A stretch of 64,000 nucleotides of DNA. Origin: Oceanisphaera psychrotolerans (GTDB lineage: Bacteria > Pseudomonadota > Gammaproteobacteria > Enterobacterales > Aeromonadaceae). Below the pieces are notes generated by a model, which did not search any database, was not told the origin of the DNA, and saw nothing but the letters and a program-made list of their open reading frames with translations. The position numbers and the translations under genes are program-made. This document shows positions 1 to 12,120 of the stretch, piece after piece. The stretch lies in contig NZ_MDKE01000011.1 in assembly GCF_001870485.1 (NCBI RefSeq), forward strand, positions 186,001 through 250,000, read 5' to 3'. Position 1 is the stretch's first letter. The number at the start of each line of letters is the position of its first letter.

Positions 1-2
1 CC

Positions 3-1832
<1,830 letters not shown>

Positions 1833-1853
1833 CAAGCACGAACCTGTGCCTCG

Positions 1854-2312
1854 CTACCTGTGCCCGTGCGGCGGGGCTATCACCCGATAGCCTCGCTGAT
1901 GGTGACGGTAGTAATTGCCGCCGTGGTAATAGTAGGGATCGCCACCCAGACTGAAGCTGATATAACCACCGGGCAGGCCCTGTACTATGGTACCCAGGGG
2001 CAGAGTCACCGAGATATGGGGTCCCGAAGAGCGATGCTCCCGATAATAATGCTGAGGCGGCGAGTAATAGTAATGCTCCACCACCCTCACCCTGCGTGGA
2101 ACATGGCGATAGTGGCGATGATGTTTGTGATGTCGAGCGTGCTTACGGTGCTTGAAGTATGTACCGTGATGTCGGTCGTAGCCCCGTTCGTAACCTCGGT
2201 CATCGCCGCGATCGCCTCTGTCTGCCTGCACCTGAGGTGTCACCAGGCCAAAAGCCAGCGCCCCCAGCAGGGGCAGCAGCCAGCGACGATCTTTGAACAG
2301 TTGCGGGATCAT
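1854..2312 (-). CDS. Secreted His/Tyr/Arg-rich protein of unknown function
   Basis: A 152-residue protein. The start at 2312 is chosen because GAGGAG lies 7-8 bases upstream; an in-frame ATG further upstream lacks this. Residues 1-29 look like a signal peptide (basic MIPQLFKDRRW, hydrophobic core, then QVQA before the mature DRGDRGDD). The mature part is very rich in His, Tyr, Arg and Gly (RHHGTYFKHRKHARHHKHHR) and then has a hydrophobic ISVTLPLG / GGYISFSLGG segment. Exported His-rich proteins of this shape resemble the RcnB/DUF6515-like periplasmic group, but I cannot assign a family. Metal binding is an inference from composition only. Confidence 0.7.
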   Translation of the reverse strand: MIPQLFKDRRWLLPLLGALAFGLVTPQVQADRGDRGDDRGYERGYDRHHGTYFKHRKHARHHKHHRHYRHVPRRVRVVEHYYYSPPQHYYREHRSSGPHISVTLPLGTIVQGLPGGYISFSLGGDPYYYHGGNYYRHHQRGYRVIAPPHGHR

Positions 2313-2478
2313 GGTGTCTCCTCCTCTGAACAACTATCGGCTTTGGGGTAACCGATGGGTATGGAGATACCTTAATAGTGGGCCAGATCCGCAGATAACG
2401 ACAGTCCGGTCTGACGTCAAGCGTCAACCCCTGACTGAAACAGTCGGGAGCGGGCGCCCGGCCTGACGCTGGCTGTCT

Positions 2479-2691
2479 TTATTGATCGAGAAAACGTCCC
2501 TGCTGCATTTCACGCTCACGCTGGCATTCGGCCAGATAAATCGCGGCAACTACAGCTGACTGGGTGTGATGGTTATCGACGGCCTTGGATACCATCAACT
2601 CCAGTGTCCTGTCATTTTTGGCCATGCGAAACTTGCGCAGCCAAAACAACTTGTCGGTCAATTCCCGATCAAGGGTGCTTTCTTCTATCAT
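2479..2691 (-). CDS. Small conserved-looking cytoplasmic protein, unknown
   Basis: A 70-residue charged protein starting MIEESTLDRELTDKLFWLRK and ending GRFLDQ. It has no signal peptide or membrane segment and is predicted mostly helical by eye. I do not recognise the family. It lies downstream of trpS on the same strand, but the trpS terminator at 2735-2757 separates them, so it probably has its own promoter. No clear Shine-Dalgarno sequence precedes the ATG at 2691. Codon use looks like its neighbours, which supports a real gene. Confidence 0.55.
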   Translation of the reverse strand: MIEESTLDRELTDKLFWLRKFRMAKNDRTLELMVSKAVDNHHTQSAVVAAIYLAECQREREMQQGRFLDQ

Positions 2692-2734
2692 AGATGGGAA
2701 ACAATCCAGTGAGATTATCGAATCAGTGAAATCG

Positions 2735-2757
2735 AAAAAGGAGCCTTGACGGCTCCC
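2735..2757 (-). terminator. Rho-independent terminator of the aroK-trpS cluster
   Basis: GGAGCC stem, TTGAC loop, GGCTCC stem. Read on the minus strand it is followed by TTTTT, a few bases after the trpS stop codon. Confidence 0.8.
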
Positions 2758-2764
2758 TTAAGTA

Positions 2765-3772
2765 TTAACGGCTTCTGGGAACAAAGCCAATCGCATCATA
2801 TACCTTTTCCAGAGTCTGTACAGCTTTCAGCCGCGCCTTGTCGGCACCCAGCGTCAGGAGTCTGCACAGTTCGGTTTCGTCTTCCCGCAGCTCATGGAAA
2901 CGCTGCTGAATCGGCGCCAGCATGGCCAGCACCGCCTCGGCGGTTTCGGTCTTGAGGTGACCGTACATCTTGCCTTCAAAATGCTGTTCCAGCTCGGGAA
3001 TGGAGCGACCGCTGGCACCGGCCATCAGCGTCAGCAGGTTGGACACGCCGGGCTTGTTTTCCACGTCGAAACGCACCACCGGCGGATCTTCCGAGTCGGT
3101 CACCGCACGCTTGAGCTTCTTGCCGATCACCTTGGGATCTTCCAGCAGTCCGATGAAGTTATTGACGTTGTCGTCGGACTTGGACATTTTCTTGGTCGGC
3201 TCCTGCAAGCTCATGATGCGGGCACCGTCTGCGGGAATAAAGGGTTCGGGTACGGTAAACACCTCACCGTAGAGCTGATTGAAACGATAGGCCACGTCCC
3301 GGGTCAGCTCCAGGTGTTGCTTCTGATCGTTACCCACCGGCACCTGGCTGGTCTGGTACAGCAGAATATCCGCCGCCATCAGCGCCGGATAGGTGAACAG
3401 ACCGGCGTTGATGTTTTCGGCATAACGACTGGATTTATCCTTGAACTGGGTCATACGCGACAGCTCACCGAACTGGGTATAACAATTCAGGATCCAGGCC
3501 AGCTCGGCGTGCTCCGGCACATGCGACTGCACGAAAATGGTGCTCTGGGCCGGATCCAGACCGATGGCCAGATAAAGCGCGGCCGCATCCAGGCAGGCCG
3601 AGCGCAGGGCCTTGGGGTCCTGGCGCACGGTAATGGCGTGCATGTCCACGATGCAGTACAGGCAGTCATAGTCCTGCTGCATCTTCACCCACTGACGCAG
3701 CGCTCCCATGTAGTTGCCGATGGTCAGCTGGCCCGATGGCTGGGCGCCGCTGAAAACAATTGGTTTAGCCAT
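2765..3772 (-). CDS. trpS: Tryptophanyl-tRNA synthetase
   Basis: Charges tRNA-Trp with tryptophan in the cytosol. It has 335 residues, the usual class Ic bacterial TrpRS length. Start at 3772 ([14 protein letters not shown]) is preceded by AGAAAGGA; in-frame codons further upstream lie inside gph. Seen: the HIGH-type signature TIGNY near residue 18, the conserved GDQ-type motif as VGNDQKQH near 145, and KMSKS (KKMSKSDD) near 195. The start overlaps the end of gph by 8 bases, so the two are likely translationally coupled. This is the last gene of the conserved dam-rpe-gph-trpS string. Confidence 0.97.
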   Translation of the reverse strand: MAKPIVFSGAQPSGQLTIGNYMGALRQWVKMQQDYDCLYCIVDMHAITVRQDPKALRSACLDAAALYLAIGLDPAQSTIFVQSHVPEHAELAWILNCYTQFGELSRMTQFKDKSSRYAENINAGLFTYPALMAADILLYQTSQVPVGNDQKQHLELTRDVAYRFNQLYGEVFTVPEPFIPADGARIMSLQEPTKKMSKSDDNVNNFIGLLEDPKVIGKKLKRAVTDSEDPPVVRFDVENKPGVSNLLTLMAGASGRSIPELEQHFEGKMYGHLKTETAEAVLAMLAPIQQRFHELREDETELCRLLTLGADKARLKAVQTLEKVYDAIGFVPRSR

Positions 3773-4460
3773 GATTATCCTTTCTGTATTCATCAGTAAG
3801 CAGTAAATCGACCAGTCCGCGAATATCACTCATTACCCAGTCGGGAGCGCTGTCGGCAATATCCCGGCCGTAGTTGTAGCCATAGGTCAGCCCTACCACC
3901 GCCATGCCGGCCGCCTTGGCCGCCAGCACATCGTTTTCGGAATCACCGACCATCAGGGTCCGCGCCGGCTCGATATTCAGTTCGCGGCACACATGCAGCA
4001 ACGGTTCCGGATGCGGCTTTTTCTGTGCCAGGCTGTCGCCGCCCAGTACCAGAGTGAAATGCTCGCTCAAGCCCGAGGCGGCCAGAATAGCAGGCACAAA
4101 ACGGTAGGGCTTGTTGGTGACGATGGCCAGCTTCTTGCCCGCCCGGTGCAGTTGCATCAGGGTATCGAGTACACCGGGATAGAACACCAGTTGCCGATCG
4201 GCAACCTCTTCGTAGGCGACGTCAAAAGCGGCCCGCGCCGCCTGCTGCTGCCCCGCATCGGGTTCTTCCCCCAGGGCGGCTGTCAGGGCGCGTCGCACCA
4301 GCATGTCGGCACCGTTGCCGACCCAGTGGCGTACCGCCAGCTCCTCTGCCGGCGCATGTCCCTGTTGCTCCAGCATCCGGTTTACCGCCAGCCACAGCTG
4401 CGGCACGCTGTCGATCAGGGTGCCGTCCAGATCGAACTGGATCAGCTCGACGTTATCCAC
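3765..4460 (-). CDS. gph: Phosphoglycolate phosphatase (HAD family)
   Basis: Hydrolyses 2-phosphoglycolate, formed for example when 3'-phosphoglycolate DNA ends are repaired. It has 231 residues. Seen: HAD motif [11 protein letters not shown] at residues 9-18 with the two catalytic Asp, motif II-like VTNKPYRF near 115, and motif [17 protein letters not shown] near 172. The start codon is GTG at 4460, which overlaps the rpe 3' end by 8 bases. The position between rpe and trpS matches E. coli. Confidence 0.93.
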   Translation of the reverse strand: MDNVELIQFDLDGTLIDSVPQLWLAVNRMLEQQGHAPAEELAVRHWVGNGADMLVRRALTAALGEEPDAGQQQAARAAFDVAYEEVADRQLVFYPGVLDTLMQLHRAGKKLAIVTNKPYRFVPAILAASGLSEHFTLVLGGDSLAQKKPHPEPLLHVCRELNIEPARTLMVGDSENDVLAAKAAGMAVVGLTYGYNYGRDIADSAPDWVMSDIRGLVDLLLTDEYRKDNHG

Positions 4461-5127
4461 GGACTTTGGCCAGTTCGCTGCGCATCTGGTCGATCACCGC
4501 CTTGTAATCGGGCTGACTGAAGATGGCCGAACCGGCCACAAACATGTCGGCACCGGCGTCGGCGATGGCACGAATATTGTCGACTTTGACACCACCGTCG
4601 ATTTCCAGCCGGATATTGCGACCGCTTTCGTCGATACGACGACGGGCCTGGCGCAGCTTGTCGAGGGTACCGTCGATAAAGGACTGACCGCCAAAGCCGG
4701 GGTTGACCGACATCAGCAGGATCACATCCACCTTGTCCATCACGTAATCCAGGTAGCTGAGCGGGGTCGCAGGATTGAACACCAGCCCGGCCTGACAGCC
4801 CTGCTCCCGGATCAGTCCCAGGGTGCGGTCGATATGATCGGAGGCTTCCGGATGAAAGGTAATGATGGAGGCACCGGCTTCGGCAAACTGTGGCACCAGG
4901 CTGTCTACCGGCTTGACCATCAGGTGAACATCGATGGGCGCCTGAATACCGTAGTCACGCAGCGCCTTGCACACCATGGGACCTATGGTCAGGTTGGGCA
5001 CATAATGGTTGTCCATTACATCGAAGTGCACCACATCGGCGCCGGCTTGCAGTACCCGGGCCACATCATCACCCAGGCGGGCAAAGTCGGCAGAAAGAAT
5101 GGATGGGGCAATCAGGTAGTCTGTCAT
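4453..5127 (-). CDS. rpe: Ribulose-phosphate 3-epimerase
   Basis: Interconverts ribulose 5-phosphate and xylulose 5-phosphate in the pentose phosphate pathway. A 224-residue TIM barrel. Seen: [10 protein letters not shown] at the N-terminus, [19 protein letters not shown] (metal-binding His/Asp), the second conserved stretch [16 protein letters not shown], and the phosphate-binding C-terminal part EIDGGV / FVAGSAIF. The ATG at 5127 is preferred over an in-frame TTG one codon upstream. Confidence 0.96.
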   Translation of the reverse strand: MTDYLIAPSILSADFARLGDDVARVLQAGADVVHFDVMDNHYVPNLTIGPMVCKALRDYGIQAPIDVHLMVKPVDSLVPQFAEAGASIITFHPEASDHIDRTLGLIREQGCQAGLVFNPATPLSYLDYVMDKVDVILLMSVNPGFGGQSFIDGTLDKLRQARRRIDESGRNIRLEIDGGVKVDNIRAIADAGADMFVAGSAIFSQPDYKAVIDQMRSELAKVRG

Positions 5128-5232
5128 CAAAGTTCCCTTGAGCGCAAAAAACCGTCCAATTCTACCCCAGCGCCCGGTGATTCTCTAGCTGGCCGTCTAT
5201 GCTTGGCTGAAGTTGACTCAGGCGAGGCGATA

Positions 5233-5412
5233 ATGAACTGGAAACAGAGGCTACAGGCGGTGGCGGCGGCCCTGTTCGGGGTACAGTCACAGCAGAACCG
5301 GCAACGGCAATTCAGCGGCAGCCCCTGGCCCTATCTGGGCCTGGGGGCAGTGGCCATCGCCGGACTGGTAGTGTGTTTGCTGCTGGTGGTACGGCTGGTG
5401 CTTAAAACCTGA
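5233..5412 (+). CDS. DUF2970-family small membrane protein
   Basis: A 59-residue protein (MNWKQRLQAVAAALFGVQSQ). Seen: an N-terminal amphipathic stretch, the FGVQS-x-x-NRxRxF motif, SPWPY, then one long C-terminal membrane segment (residues 35-56). The NRxRxF/SPWP pattern and size match the DUF2970 family, whose function is unknown. It stands alone on the plus strand between rpe and dam and points into the dam 3' end. The ATG is preceded by AGGCGAGG. Confidence 0.75.
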   Translation: MNWKQRLQAVAAALFGVQSQQNRQRQFSGSPWPYLGLGAVAIAGLVVCLLLVVRLVLKT

Positions 5413-5460
5413 GGGGTAAAGCTGAAGAGTGAGGGGAAAGGGATTGTCACCTCTGTCTCC

Positions 5461-6297
5461 TCACCCCTCACCGCGCTCGGGCGTGAACAGCGCCAGCAGT
5501 TCATCCACCTTCTTGCGGTTATGCGCATGGCGACTGATGGTACGCTTGACCGCCACCACATCCAGACTCGCGTCTCGATACAGTTCACGGGTCAACGGAA
5601 TATCATGATTGCTGATCAGCACCGGCACGCCCTGTGCGGCGGTCTCCCGGGCCAGTCGGGCCAGGATCGCCTGATCATCCAGGGTAAATCCGTTGGCGGC
5701 ATAGGTGGTAAAGCTGGCGGTGGACGACAGCGGCGCATAAGGCGGATCGCAGTAAAACACCTGATCCGCACTGGCCTGGGCAAAGACCTCGGTATAGCTC
5801 TGGCAAACGAAGGTGGCGCGCTGCGCCTTTTCGGCAAAAAACCACAGTTCCCGCTCGGGGAAATAAGGTTTTTTATAGGCACCGAACGGCACGTTAAAAC
5901 CGCCCTTTTTGTTATAGCGACAGAGACCGTTATAACCATGCCGGTTCAGATACAAAAACAGCAGCGCACGCCGGTAGCGATCCCGCTCCTGGTTAAAATC
6001 GGCACGAAAGTCGTAATAAGCGGTTTTGTCGTTGTTGGCGGCGGTAAACAGGGCGGCGGCATCACGGATAAATGCATCCGGCCGGGTTTTGAGCAACTGA
6101 TAAAGATGGATCAAATCGGCATTGATGTCGGCCAGAACATAGGCCTCAAACTCGGAATTGAGAAACACCGAGCCCGCGCCCACGAAGGGTTCCACCAGTA
6201 CCCGGCCTTCGGGCAGACGGCGATTGATGCTGTCTACCAGGCCGTATTTACCGCCGGCCCATTTAAGGAATGCCCGAGTTTTAGTCATTGTCGTCAT
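5461..6297 (-). CDS. dam: DNA adenine methylase (GATC)
   Basis: Methylates N6 of adenine in GATC, which directs mismatch repair and replication timing. About 278 residues. Seen: the AdoMet motif I region FLKWAGGK near the N-terminus with VEPFVGAGSVFLN, and catalytic motif IV DPPY (YCDPPYAPLS) near residue 183. ATGs at 6297 and 6288 are both possible; I prefer 6297 because of AGG spacing. It follows damX with a short gap, as in enterobacteria. Confidence 0.95.
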   Translation of the reverse strand: MTTMTKTRAFLKWAGGKYGLVDSINRRLPEGRVLVEPFVGAGSVFLNSEFEAYVLADINADLIHLYQLLKTRPDAFIRDAAALFTAANNDKTAYYDFRADFNQERDRYRRALLFLYLNRHGYNGLCRYNKKGGFNVPFGAYKKPYFPERELWFFAEKAQRATFVCQSYTEVFAQASADQVFYCDPPYAPLSSTASFTTYAANGFTLDDQAILARLARETAAQGVPVLISNHDIPLTRELYRDASLDVVAVKRTISRHAHNRKKVDELLALFTPERGEG

Positions 6298-6349
6298 CAA
6301 AGCCTAACCGGTGAGGGGCGCGCATTGTAACCGCAAGCCAACCTCATGA

Positions 6350-7693
6350 CTATGGTTTGACTTCTTTTTGCACCTGAGCGAAGGGTTTGGGCCAGGGTTT
6401 GGCCGCCTGCAGTTCGGCTGACAACACCCCGATGGCTCGACGCGCCTGTTCGGGGGAGTCGAAGTCACCGAACACCAGTATGAACCAGGGTTGGCCATTG
6501 ATGCTACGCGGATAAATCCACGCCGGGGTCAGGGTGTGACGGGAGGCGAGCTTCCCCAGCGCGGCTCGATCCCGCCCGGCCATCAGCTGCAAGGTGTAAT
6601 GCTCGGGGGACTTCTGCATCAGCGCCGACAAGGGGCTCAGATCGGTATCCCCGGAAGATACCGGGCTCACCGCCGGTGCCGCTGCCGGGCGGGTATCCGA
6701 TTTGCGCTGCATCAGCTTGCTGACAACCTTGTCTTCGATCACCACCCGTTCCTTGTCGCTGTCGTCCGGTGTTTCGGCAACGCCGGTATTGATGCTGGGA
6801 GTTTCCGGCAGTGATTCGGCCGGCCATTCCCGAACCAGGCTGTCGCCTTGTGATGGAGATAGCGCGGGCGTGGTGATGCCATCCGATACCACCGGCTCCG
6901 GCAGCACAAGCGCGGGGTCTGACTCAAAGGGCTGAGCCAGCTCGGGAGCCGGGGCCTCTGACCCGCTCAGCAGACGAACGATAATAATCAGCAATACCAC
7001 CAGGATCAGGGCGGTGAGCAGTATCTTGACCGACTTCTGTTCAAACAGCTGCCGATAATCTTGTGTTTTCATCTGCGGCTCCATCATGCCAATCGCATCG
7101 CCCGGATACTGGATCTCGTGAGATGCTGCGGGGGGGGATTCATATCCCAGGGCTTGCCATAACTCGTCCTTGTCCGCCGCCGTCAACGGCGGCACTTCCA
7201 CTTCCACCACCTGGCTGGCCAACGGCTCATCCAGCTGCCGGCGAATCTGCCCGGCCCAGCTGGCCGAACCCAGCAACATCATAAAAGGCCGCGCCGAAAC
7301 CGGCAATGCCAGATACAACTGTGTCAGTTCCTGCAACAGTTCGTCAGTCAGCCATTCGGCATTGTCCACCACCAGCAGCCGCTTGTGCAGACTATTCGGC
7401 AGCAGTCGTGCCATCGAATCCGGCAAGGCGTCATCGGCGTCAAATACCGCTCCGGGAAACCAGGTTCCGAGCAGGGCATCGCGAAAGCTGACATCGGTGT
7501 CCAGCACCTCGGCATCGAGCAGCGTCGGCCGCATCAGCCCGGTCTCTTCGAGCAGAAGCGCAGCCAGGTGAGACTTGCCGGCGCCTTCCGGGCCGGTAAG
7601 CAGGATAAAATCGGTATCGAGGCGGGAAAGGTGCAGCAGCCGCGTAAGCAGCTGCTCTTGGGAGGAAAAAGAAAGGTTAACCGTCTCGGTCAC
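6350..7693 (-). CDS. damX: DamX: AAA-type N-domain plus SPOR domain cell-division protein
   Basis: An inner-membrane protein of the divisome; the SPOR domain binds denuded septal peptidoglycan. 447 residues. Seen: Walker [11 protein letters not shown] at about residues 34-43, Walker B-like [10 protein letters not shown] near 120, one transmembrane segment at about 228-249 ([19 protein letters not shown]), a Pro/Glu/Ser-rich periplasmic linker, and a C-terminal SPOR domain from about 370 ([26 protein letters not shown]). The start is GTG at 7693, overlapping the aroB stop as GTGA. The N-terminal ATPase-like region is longer than in E. coli DamX but typical of Aeromonas/Vibrio types. Confidence 0.9.
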   Translation of the reverse strand: MTETVNLSFSSQEQLLTRLLHLSRLDTDFILLTGPEGAGKSHLAALLLEETGLMRPTLLDAEVLDTDVSFRDALLGTWFPGAVFDADDALPDSMARLLPNSLHKRLLVVDNAEWLTDELLQELTQLYLALPVSARPFMMLLGSASWAGQIRRQLDEPLASQVVEVEVPPLTAADKDELWQALGYESPPAASHEIQYPGDAIGMMEPQMKTQDYRQLFEQKSVKILLTALILVVLLIIIVRLLSGSEAPAPELAQPFESDPALVLPEPVVSDGITTPALSPSQGDSLVREWPAESLPETPSINTGVAETPDDSDKERVVIEDKVVSKLMQRKSDTRPAAAPAVSPVSSGDTDLSPLSALMQKSPEHYTLQLMAGRDRAALGKLASRHTLTPAWIYPRSINGQPWFILVFGDFDSPEQARRAIGVLSAELQAAKPWPKPFAQVQKEVKP

Positions 7694-8772
7694 GGCTTCC
7701 GTTCCGGCACAACCACCTGCGCCAGCTGTTGTTCGGTCACATCATCCACGACCTGAGCCCGGCCGATCCCCAGCGGCAGCACCAGCCGCAATTTACCGGC
7801 CAGTACTTTCTTGTCACGCAGCATATGCGGCAGATAATGACCGAGGGTCATCTCGGCGGGGCCCTGTACCGGCAAGTGGGCCTTGATCAGCAGACTTTCC
7901 ACCCGCGAGACCTCGGCCTCTGTCATTTCGCCCCGCAACAGGGCGGTATGACAAGCCTGCATGGTACCGGCGGCAACCGCCTCACCATGCAACCAGTTGC
8001 CATAACCCATTTCCGCTTCGATGGCATGACCGAAGGTGTGCCCCAGGTTGAGCAAGGCACGCACCCCGAGCTCCCGTTCGTCACAGGCCACCATCTCCGC
8101 CTTGATTTCACAGCAGCGGCGAATGGCATAGCCCAGGGCATCGGCTTCCAGCCGCTGCAGACGCTGCAGGTTCTGTTCCAGCCAGTCGAAGAAATCCGCA
8201 TCCCAGATGATGCCGTATTTGATCACTTCGGCCAGACCGGCGGCAAACTCCCGTTCCGGTAATGTTTGCAGACAGAGGGTATCTATCAGCACCACCTGGG
8301 GCTGATAGAAGGCACCGATCATGTTCTTGCCCAGAGGATGGTTGACCGCGGTTTTACCGCCAACGGACGAGTCAACCTGCGCCAGCAGGGTAGTGGGTAC
8401 CTGAATAAAGGGCACCCCACGCTGATAACAGGCGGCGGCAAAGCCGGTCAGATCGCCGATAACGCCGCCACCGAGGGCGACCAGAGTGGTATCACGACCG
8501 TGATTACCGGCCAGCAGGGCCCCCATCACCTCGTTAAAGGTGTCCAGGGTCTTGAACTGTTCGCCATCGGGCAGCACCAGCGATTCCACCTGCAGGGGGG
8601 CCAGCGCCGTCACCAGAGTATCGAGATACAGGGGGGCAACCACCTCGTTGGTAATCACCAGTACCTTGCTGCCCCTGATCATGTCCCGTAACAGCGCACC
8701 CTGCGACAGGCTCCCTTCGGCGATAATAATGGGGTAACTGCGCTCCCCCAGATTAACGGTTAACCTTTCCAT
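7690..8772 (-). CDS. aroB: 3-dehydroquinate synthase
   Basis: Converts DAHP to 3-dehydroquinate, the second shikimate step, using NAD and a divalent metal. 360 residues. Seen: the NAD-binding region LPDGEQFKT and [35 protein letters not shown], and metal ligands in [18 protein letters not shown] and WLHGEAVA. The ATG at 8772 has GGAG close upstream, 14 bases after the aroK stop, so it is cotranscribed with aroK. Confidence 0.97.
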   Translation of the reverse strand: MERLTVNLGERSYPIIIAEGSLSQGALLRDMIRGSKVLVITNEVVAPLYLDTLVTALAPLQVESLVLPDGEQFKTLDTFNEVMGALLAGNHGRDTTLVALGGGVIGDLTGFAAACYQRGVPFIQVPTTLLAQVDSSVGGKTAVNHPLGKNMIGAFYQPQVVLIDTLCLQTLPEREFAAGLAEVIKYGIIWDADFFDWLEQNLQRLQRLEADALGYAIRRCCEIKAEMVACDERELGVRALLNLGHTFGHAIEAEMGYGNWLHGEAVAAGTMQACHTALLRGEMTEAEVSRVESLLIKAHLPVQGPAEMTLGHYLPHMLRDKKVLAGKLRLVLPLGIGRAQVVDDVTEQQLAQVVVPERKP

Positions 8773-8786
8773 GGGGCTCCTGCCTG

Positions 8787-9305
8787 TTACAGACCGATCA
8801 ATTCGACTATCTGATTGGCTACCAGTTTGGCGCTCTGCTCATCAGTGCGCACCACATAATCGGCAATCTCCATATAGAGCGCATTACGCTCGGCGGCCAG
8901 CCGTTCCAGTACTTCCTGTGGCGGCTCTTCGGTTTGCAGCAGCGGACGACGCTTGTCTTTCTGTACCCGGGCCAGTTGCTTCTCGACCGGCGTTTCCAGG
9001 TACACGACGATACCGCGGGCAGACAGCCGGTTACGGCTCTCTTTGCTCTTGATCGAGCCGCCGCCGGTAGCCAGCACTATGCCCTGCAGCTCGCTCAGGT
9101 CGTTAATCACCTTTTCTTCGCGCTGGCGGAAGCCTTCTTCGCCTTCTACATCAAATACCCAGCTGATATCGGCACCGGTGCGGTGTTCGATCTCATGATC
9201 GGAGTCATAAAACTCCATATGCAGTTGCTGCGCCAGGTATTTACCGATGGTGCTCTTGCCCGCACCCATAGGCCCTACAAGGAAGATATTGCGTTTCTCA
9301 GCCAT
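8787..9305 (-). CDS. aroK: Shikimate kinase I
   Basis: Phosphorylates shikimate at the 3-hydroxyl. 172 residues, starting [19 protein letters not shown] at 9305 and closely resembling E. coli AroK throughout. Seen: Walker [21 protein letters not shown] (shikimate/Mg site), LATGGGS, and the lid RDKRRPLL-like segment KDKRRPLLQ. It stands first in the aroK-aroB-damX-dam order. The 255 bases to pilQ probably hold its promoter, though I cannot point to one with confidence. Confidence 0.97.
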   Translation of the reverse strand: MAEKRNIFLVGPMGAGKSTIGKYLAQQLHMEFYDSDHEIEHRTGADISWVFDVEGEEGFRQREEKVINDLSELQGIVLATGGGSIKSKESRNRLSARGIVVYLETPVEKQLARVQKDKRRPLLQTEEPPQEVLERLAAERNALYMEIADYVVRTDEQSAKLVANQIVELIGL

Positions 9306-9560
9306 GTTACACGAAATTCTCACAAACGAATGCGCCCCACGAACACCGCAGGGTCGACGATGAACCTAACCTTAACTTTCTGAAATTGGACGCCGAATTA
9401 TCGCAACTGCGTCGTGCGCTGGCAAGGAGAACACCAGCCATGGGGCCAAAGAAGCCCGGTGCGAGACCGCTTTTGCCGTGTTGCGCTCGCGTCCATCTTC
9501 TCGTTATCGGTCTGTTGGTGGCCGAATTGTCTCGCTTACAGAGGCAATGCGGCCCGGAAT

Positions 9561-11581
9561 TCAGATACTGTCGTGCACGATACGGGGGGTGACGAAGATA
9601 ATCAACTCGCGTTTGGTATTGCTGTCACTCGTGGTTTTAAACAATCGCCCCACCACCGGGATGTCGCCCAGCAGCGGTACCTTGGTCACATCACGGCTAA
9701 TGTTTTGCTGGTAAATCCCCCCAAGAACCAGAGTTTCACCATCGTTGACCAGAACCTGAGTGGTGATCGTCTGGGTGTTGATCGCCACCGCTTCCCCCCC
9801 GGTTGCCTGCGGAATGGAAGAACCAACCGAGTCCTGACTAATAGTCAGATCCAGCACCACCCTGTTATCGGGGGTGATCTGCGGGGTGACCTTGAGGCTG
9901 AGCACCGCATCTTTAAACTCGACCTGAGTACCGCCATCGCTGGCAGTAGAAAACGGCACCTGGGTACCCTGCTCGATCAGCGCCGGTTTCTGATTGGAGG
10001 TGGTTACCCGCGGGCTGGCGATGATTTCCGCCTTGTTTTCCCGCTCCAGCGCCGACAACTCCAAATCCAGCAGGCGGCCGCCACCCAGCTTGGCGACCTG
10101 AAATGCGATGCTGCCTGCCGCTCCCGCCGCCGGCAGATTGACGTTCAAAGAGTTTGCGTCAGTTCCCTGCACTCCCTCCAGCGTACCGCTTACCGATTGC
10201 TGGTTGCGGCCACTGCTGCTGTCGTTGCTGTAGCCCCAGCGCACCCCGAACGCCTCTTCGAAACCGTCATCGATGGTCACCATGCGCGCCTCGATCACCA
10301 CCTGCTTGATGGGAATATCGAGCAGCGTCAGCATGCGCTTGATGTTATCGATGCTTTGCTGGGTGTCCTTGATCACCAGCATGTTGGTTCTGTCATCCAC
10401 CGCCACGGCGCCGCGTTCGGTCAGCATGCCGGTGCTTTCATTGGTCAGCAAGGCCACCACATCTACCGCCTTGGCATAATTAACCTGCAAAAACTCGGAG
10501 ACCAACGGAGCCAGCACTTCTTGGGCCTGACGGTTTTCCAGCTGCTGCTGCTCCTGCCGGGCCAGCTCCGCCGCCGGCGCCACCAGCAGGATATTGCCGT
10601 CCAGCCGCTTGTCGAGCCCCCGTACCTGCAAGATGGTATCCAGCGCCTGCTCCCAGGGCACGCCGTCGAGACGCAGGGTAATGTTGCCCTGCACCGCATC
10701 GGTGGTCACCAGGTTGAAGTTGTTGAAGTCCGCAATCAGCTGCAATACGGTCCGCACCGGAATATCCTGGAAATTCATCGAGATGGGCTTGCCGGTGTAT
10801 TGCTTGCTCGCTTTACTCGGCTCGGCCGTCTTCGCTACCGGCCGGGCCAGCTCGAGCACAAACAGCCGTTCCGATTGATCATAGCGGTAATCGAAAGCCC
10901 CGCCGGTGTCGACCATCACCAGCACATTGCTCCCTTCCCGGCGACTGCTGATGCGGCTGACCAGGGTGGCAAAGTCGTTAACATCCAGCACCTGCAACAG
11001 GGCATCGTCGATATGGGTATTGTGAAACTTGGCAATCAGCCGGTTGCCCTTGACTTGCATGTCGACCGCGGCAGTCGACTTGTCCAGCTTGACCAGCACC
11101 TGACCCTGCCCCTCGCGGCCACGGCGAAAATCGATGCTGGTAATGGCATTGATCACCCCCGGCGGCAGCGAGCGCCCGAGCCATCCATGCCGCTGACCCC
11201 CTCTCCCAGCAGCAACAGCAGGCGATTGCCGTCACGCTGCAGTCGGTAAGCCTGCATTTGCTCCATGCCCAGCGCCACTTCCAGGTTGTCTCCGACCCGG
11301 CGCACGTCGATCACACCGACCCCCTGGCGTTCGATGGGTATAATATTCTCCTTGAGAGCGGAGTAACCATCGGCGATTTGCAACACCAGGCGTTCCGGCT
11401 GCTGGCGAACAAGCTCGGTCACCGCCACCGGGGGAGCGTCAAACTCCAGCTCCAGCATCAGCTGATCTCCCGCCAGCGGGTTAACCCTCACCTGCTCCAG
11501 GCTGACGGCGGCCAACCCTTGTCCAAGCGGGATTATGCTGAGCGCCAGGCACATCAGCTTTTTTACCATCCGTATTGTCAT
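9561..11581 (-). pseudogene. pilQ: PilQ type IV pilus secretin, interrupted by one frameshift
   Basis: Outer-membrane secretin through which the type IV pilus (and in competent bacteria DNA) passes. Start at 11581 (MTIRMVKKLMCLALS) with AGGGAG 6 bases upstream, then a signal peptide ending QGLAA and an AMIN domain (VSLEQVRVNPLAGDQ). That frame stops at 11153. The rest (second AMIN part from ITSIDFRRG, secretin/TonB-like short domain ISMNFQDIPVRTVLQLIADF, N1 domain, secretin core with VPLLGDIPVVGRLFK) continues in another frame down to 9561. One missing base near 11156-11185, next to a run of five G on the coding strand, would rejoin them. It is either a real frameshift or a homopolymer error. 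Last gene of pilMNOPQ. Confidence 0.85.
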
Positions 11582-11604
11582 AGCGCACTCCCTGCCGACG
11601 TTTA

Positions 11605-12120
11605 TTATTGTGTAGCGGTCAATACCAGTCGGGTTTCCCGTGATTCCCAACATCCCTTGCCATCGGGAATATATTCTTTAAGAATTAATTCGTTAGCGGT
11701 AATGCCTACCACTTCGCCGAGATTGAGCCCCATACGCTGTCCCATGCCCACTCGATGAGTGACCCCGTCCTGGGTACGGATCAGCGCAGACAGGCCTCGA
11801 CTGTCACCCAGAGTACCGCGCAGTGACAGATTGTCGAGTGAATAACGTTCGAGCACCTCTGGCGATCGTTCATTGTCCGGCAACGAGCAGGCTGCCGTCG
11901 AGTTGGCCGCCTGCTTGGTGCTTTCCGGTTGCGGCTGAACGAAGGGGCTGCGCTTCGAATCCGGCTGATAGGCTTCGGGCACAAATTCTGCGGTCTTGGG
12001 CAGTGGATCGGGTGGTGCGACGGGCCTTGCCCTTACTTCAGCCACATAGTGGCTCAGGTCGTCGCCATCGATACACGCCGTCAACAGCAGCAGCCCTGTC
12101 AACAGGCAAACAACTCTCAT
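11605..12120 (-). CDS. pilP: PilP type IV pilus assembly lipoprotein
   Basis: Inner-membrane lipoprotein that links PilN/PilO to the PilQ secretin. 171 residues. Seen: lipobox LLLLTAC with Cys at about 16, a proline-rich linker (APPDPLPKT), and a C-terminal beta domain (LDNLSLRGTLGDSRGLSALI, HRVGMGQRMG). The start overlaps the pilO stop as ATGA, and pilQ starts 23 bases downstream. Confidence 0.92.
   Translation of the reverse strand: MRVVCLLTGLLLLTACIDGDDLSHYVAEVRARPVAPPDPLPKTAEFVPEAYQPDSKRSPFVQPQPESTKQAANSTAACSLPDNERSPEVLERYSLDNLSLRGTLGDSRGLSALIRTQDGVTHRVGMGQRMGLNLGEVVGITANELILKEYIPDGKGCWESRETRLVLTATQ

Noticed and set aside
9414-11249. Long open frame on the plus strand opposite pilQ
   Set aside because: Composition typical of the antisense of a GC-rich gene (His/Gln/Arg-rich), no RBS, no family similarity; pilQ on the other strand is clear.
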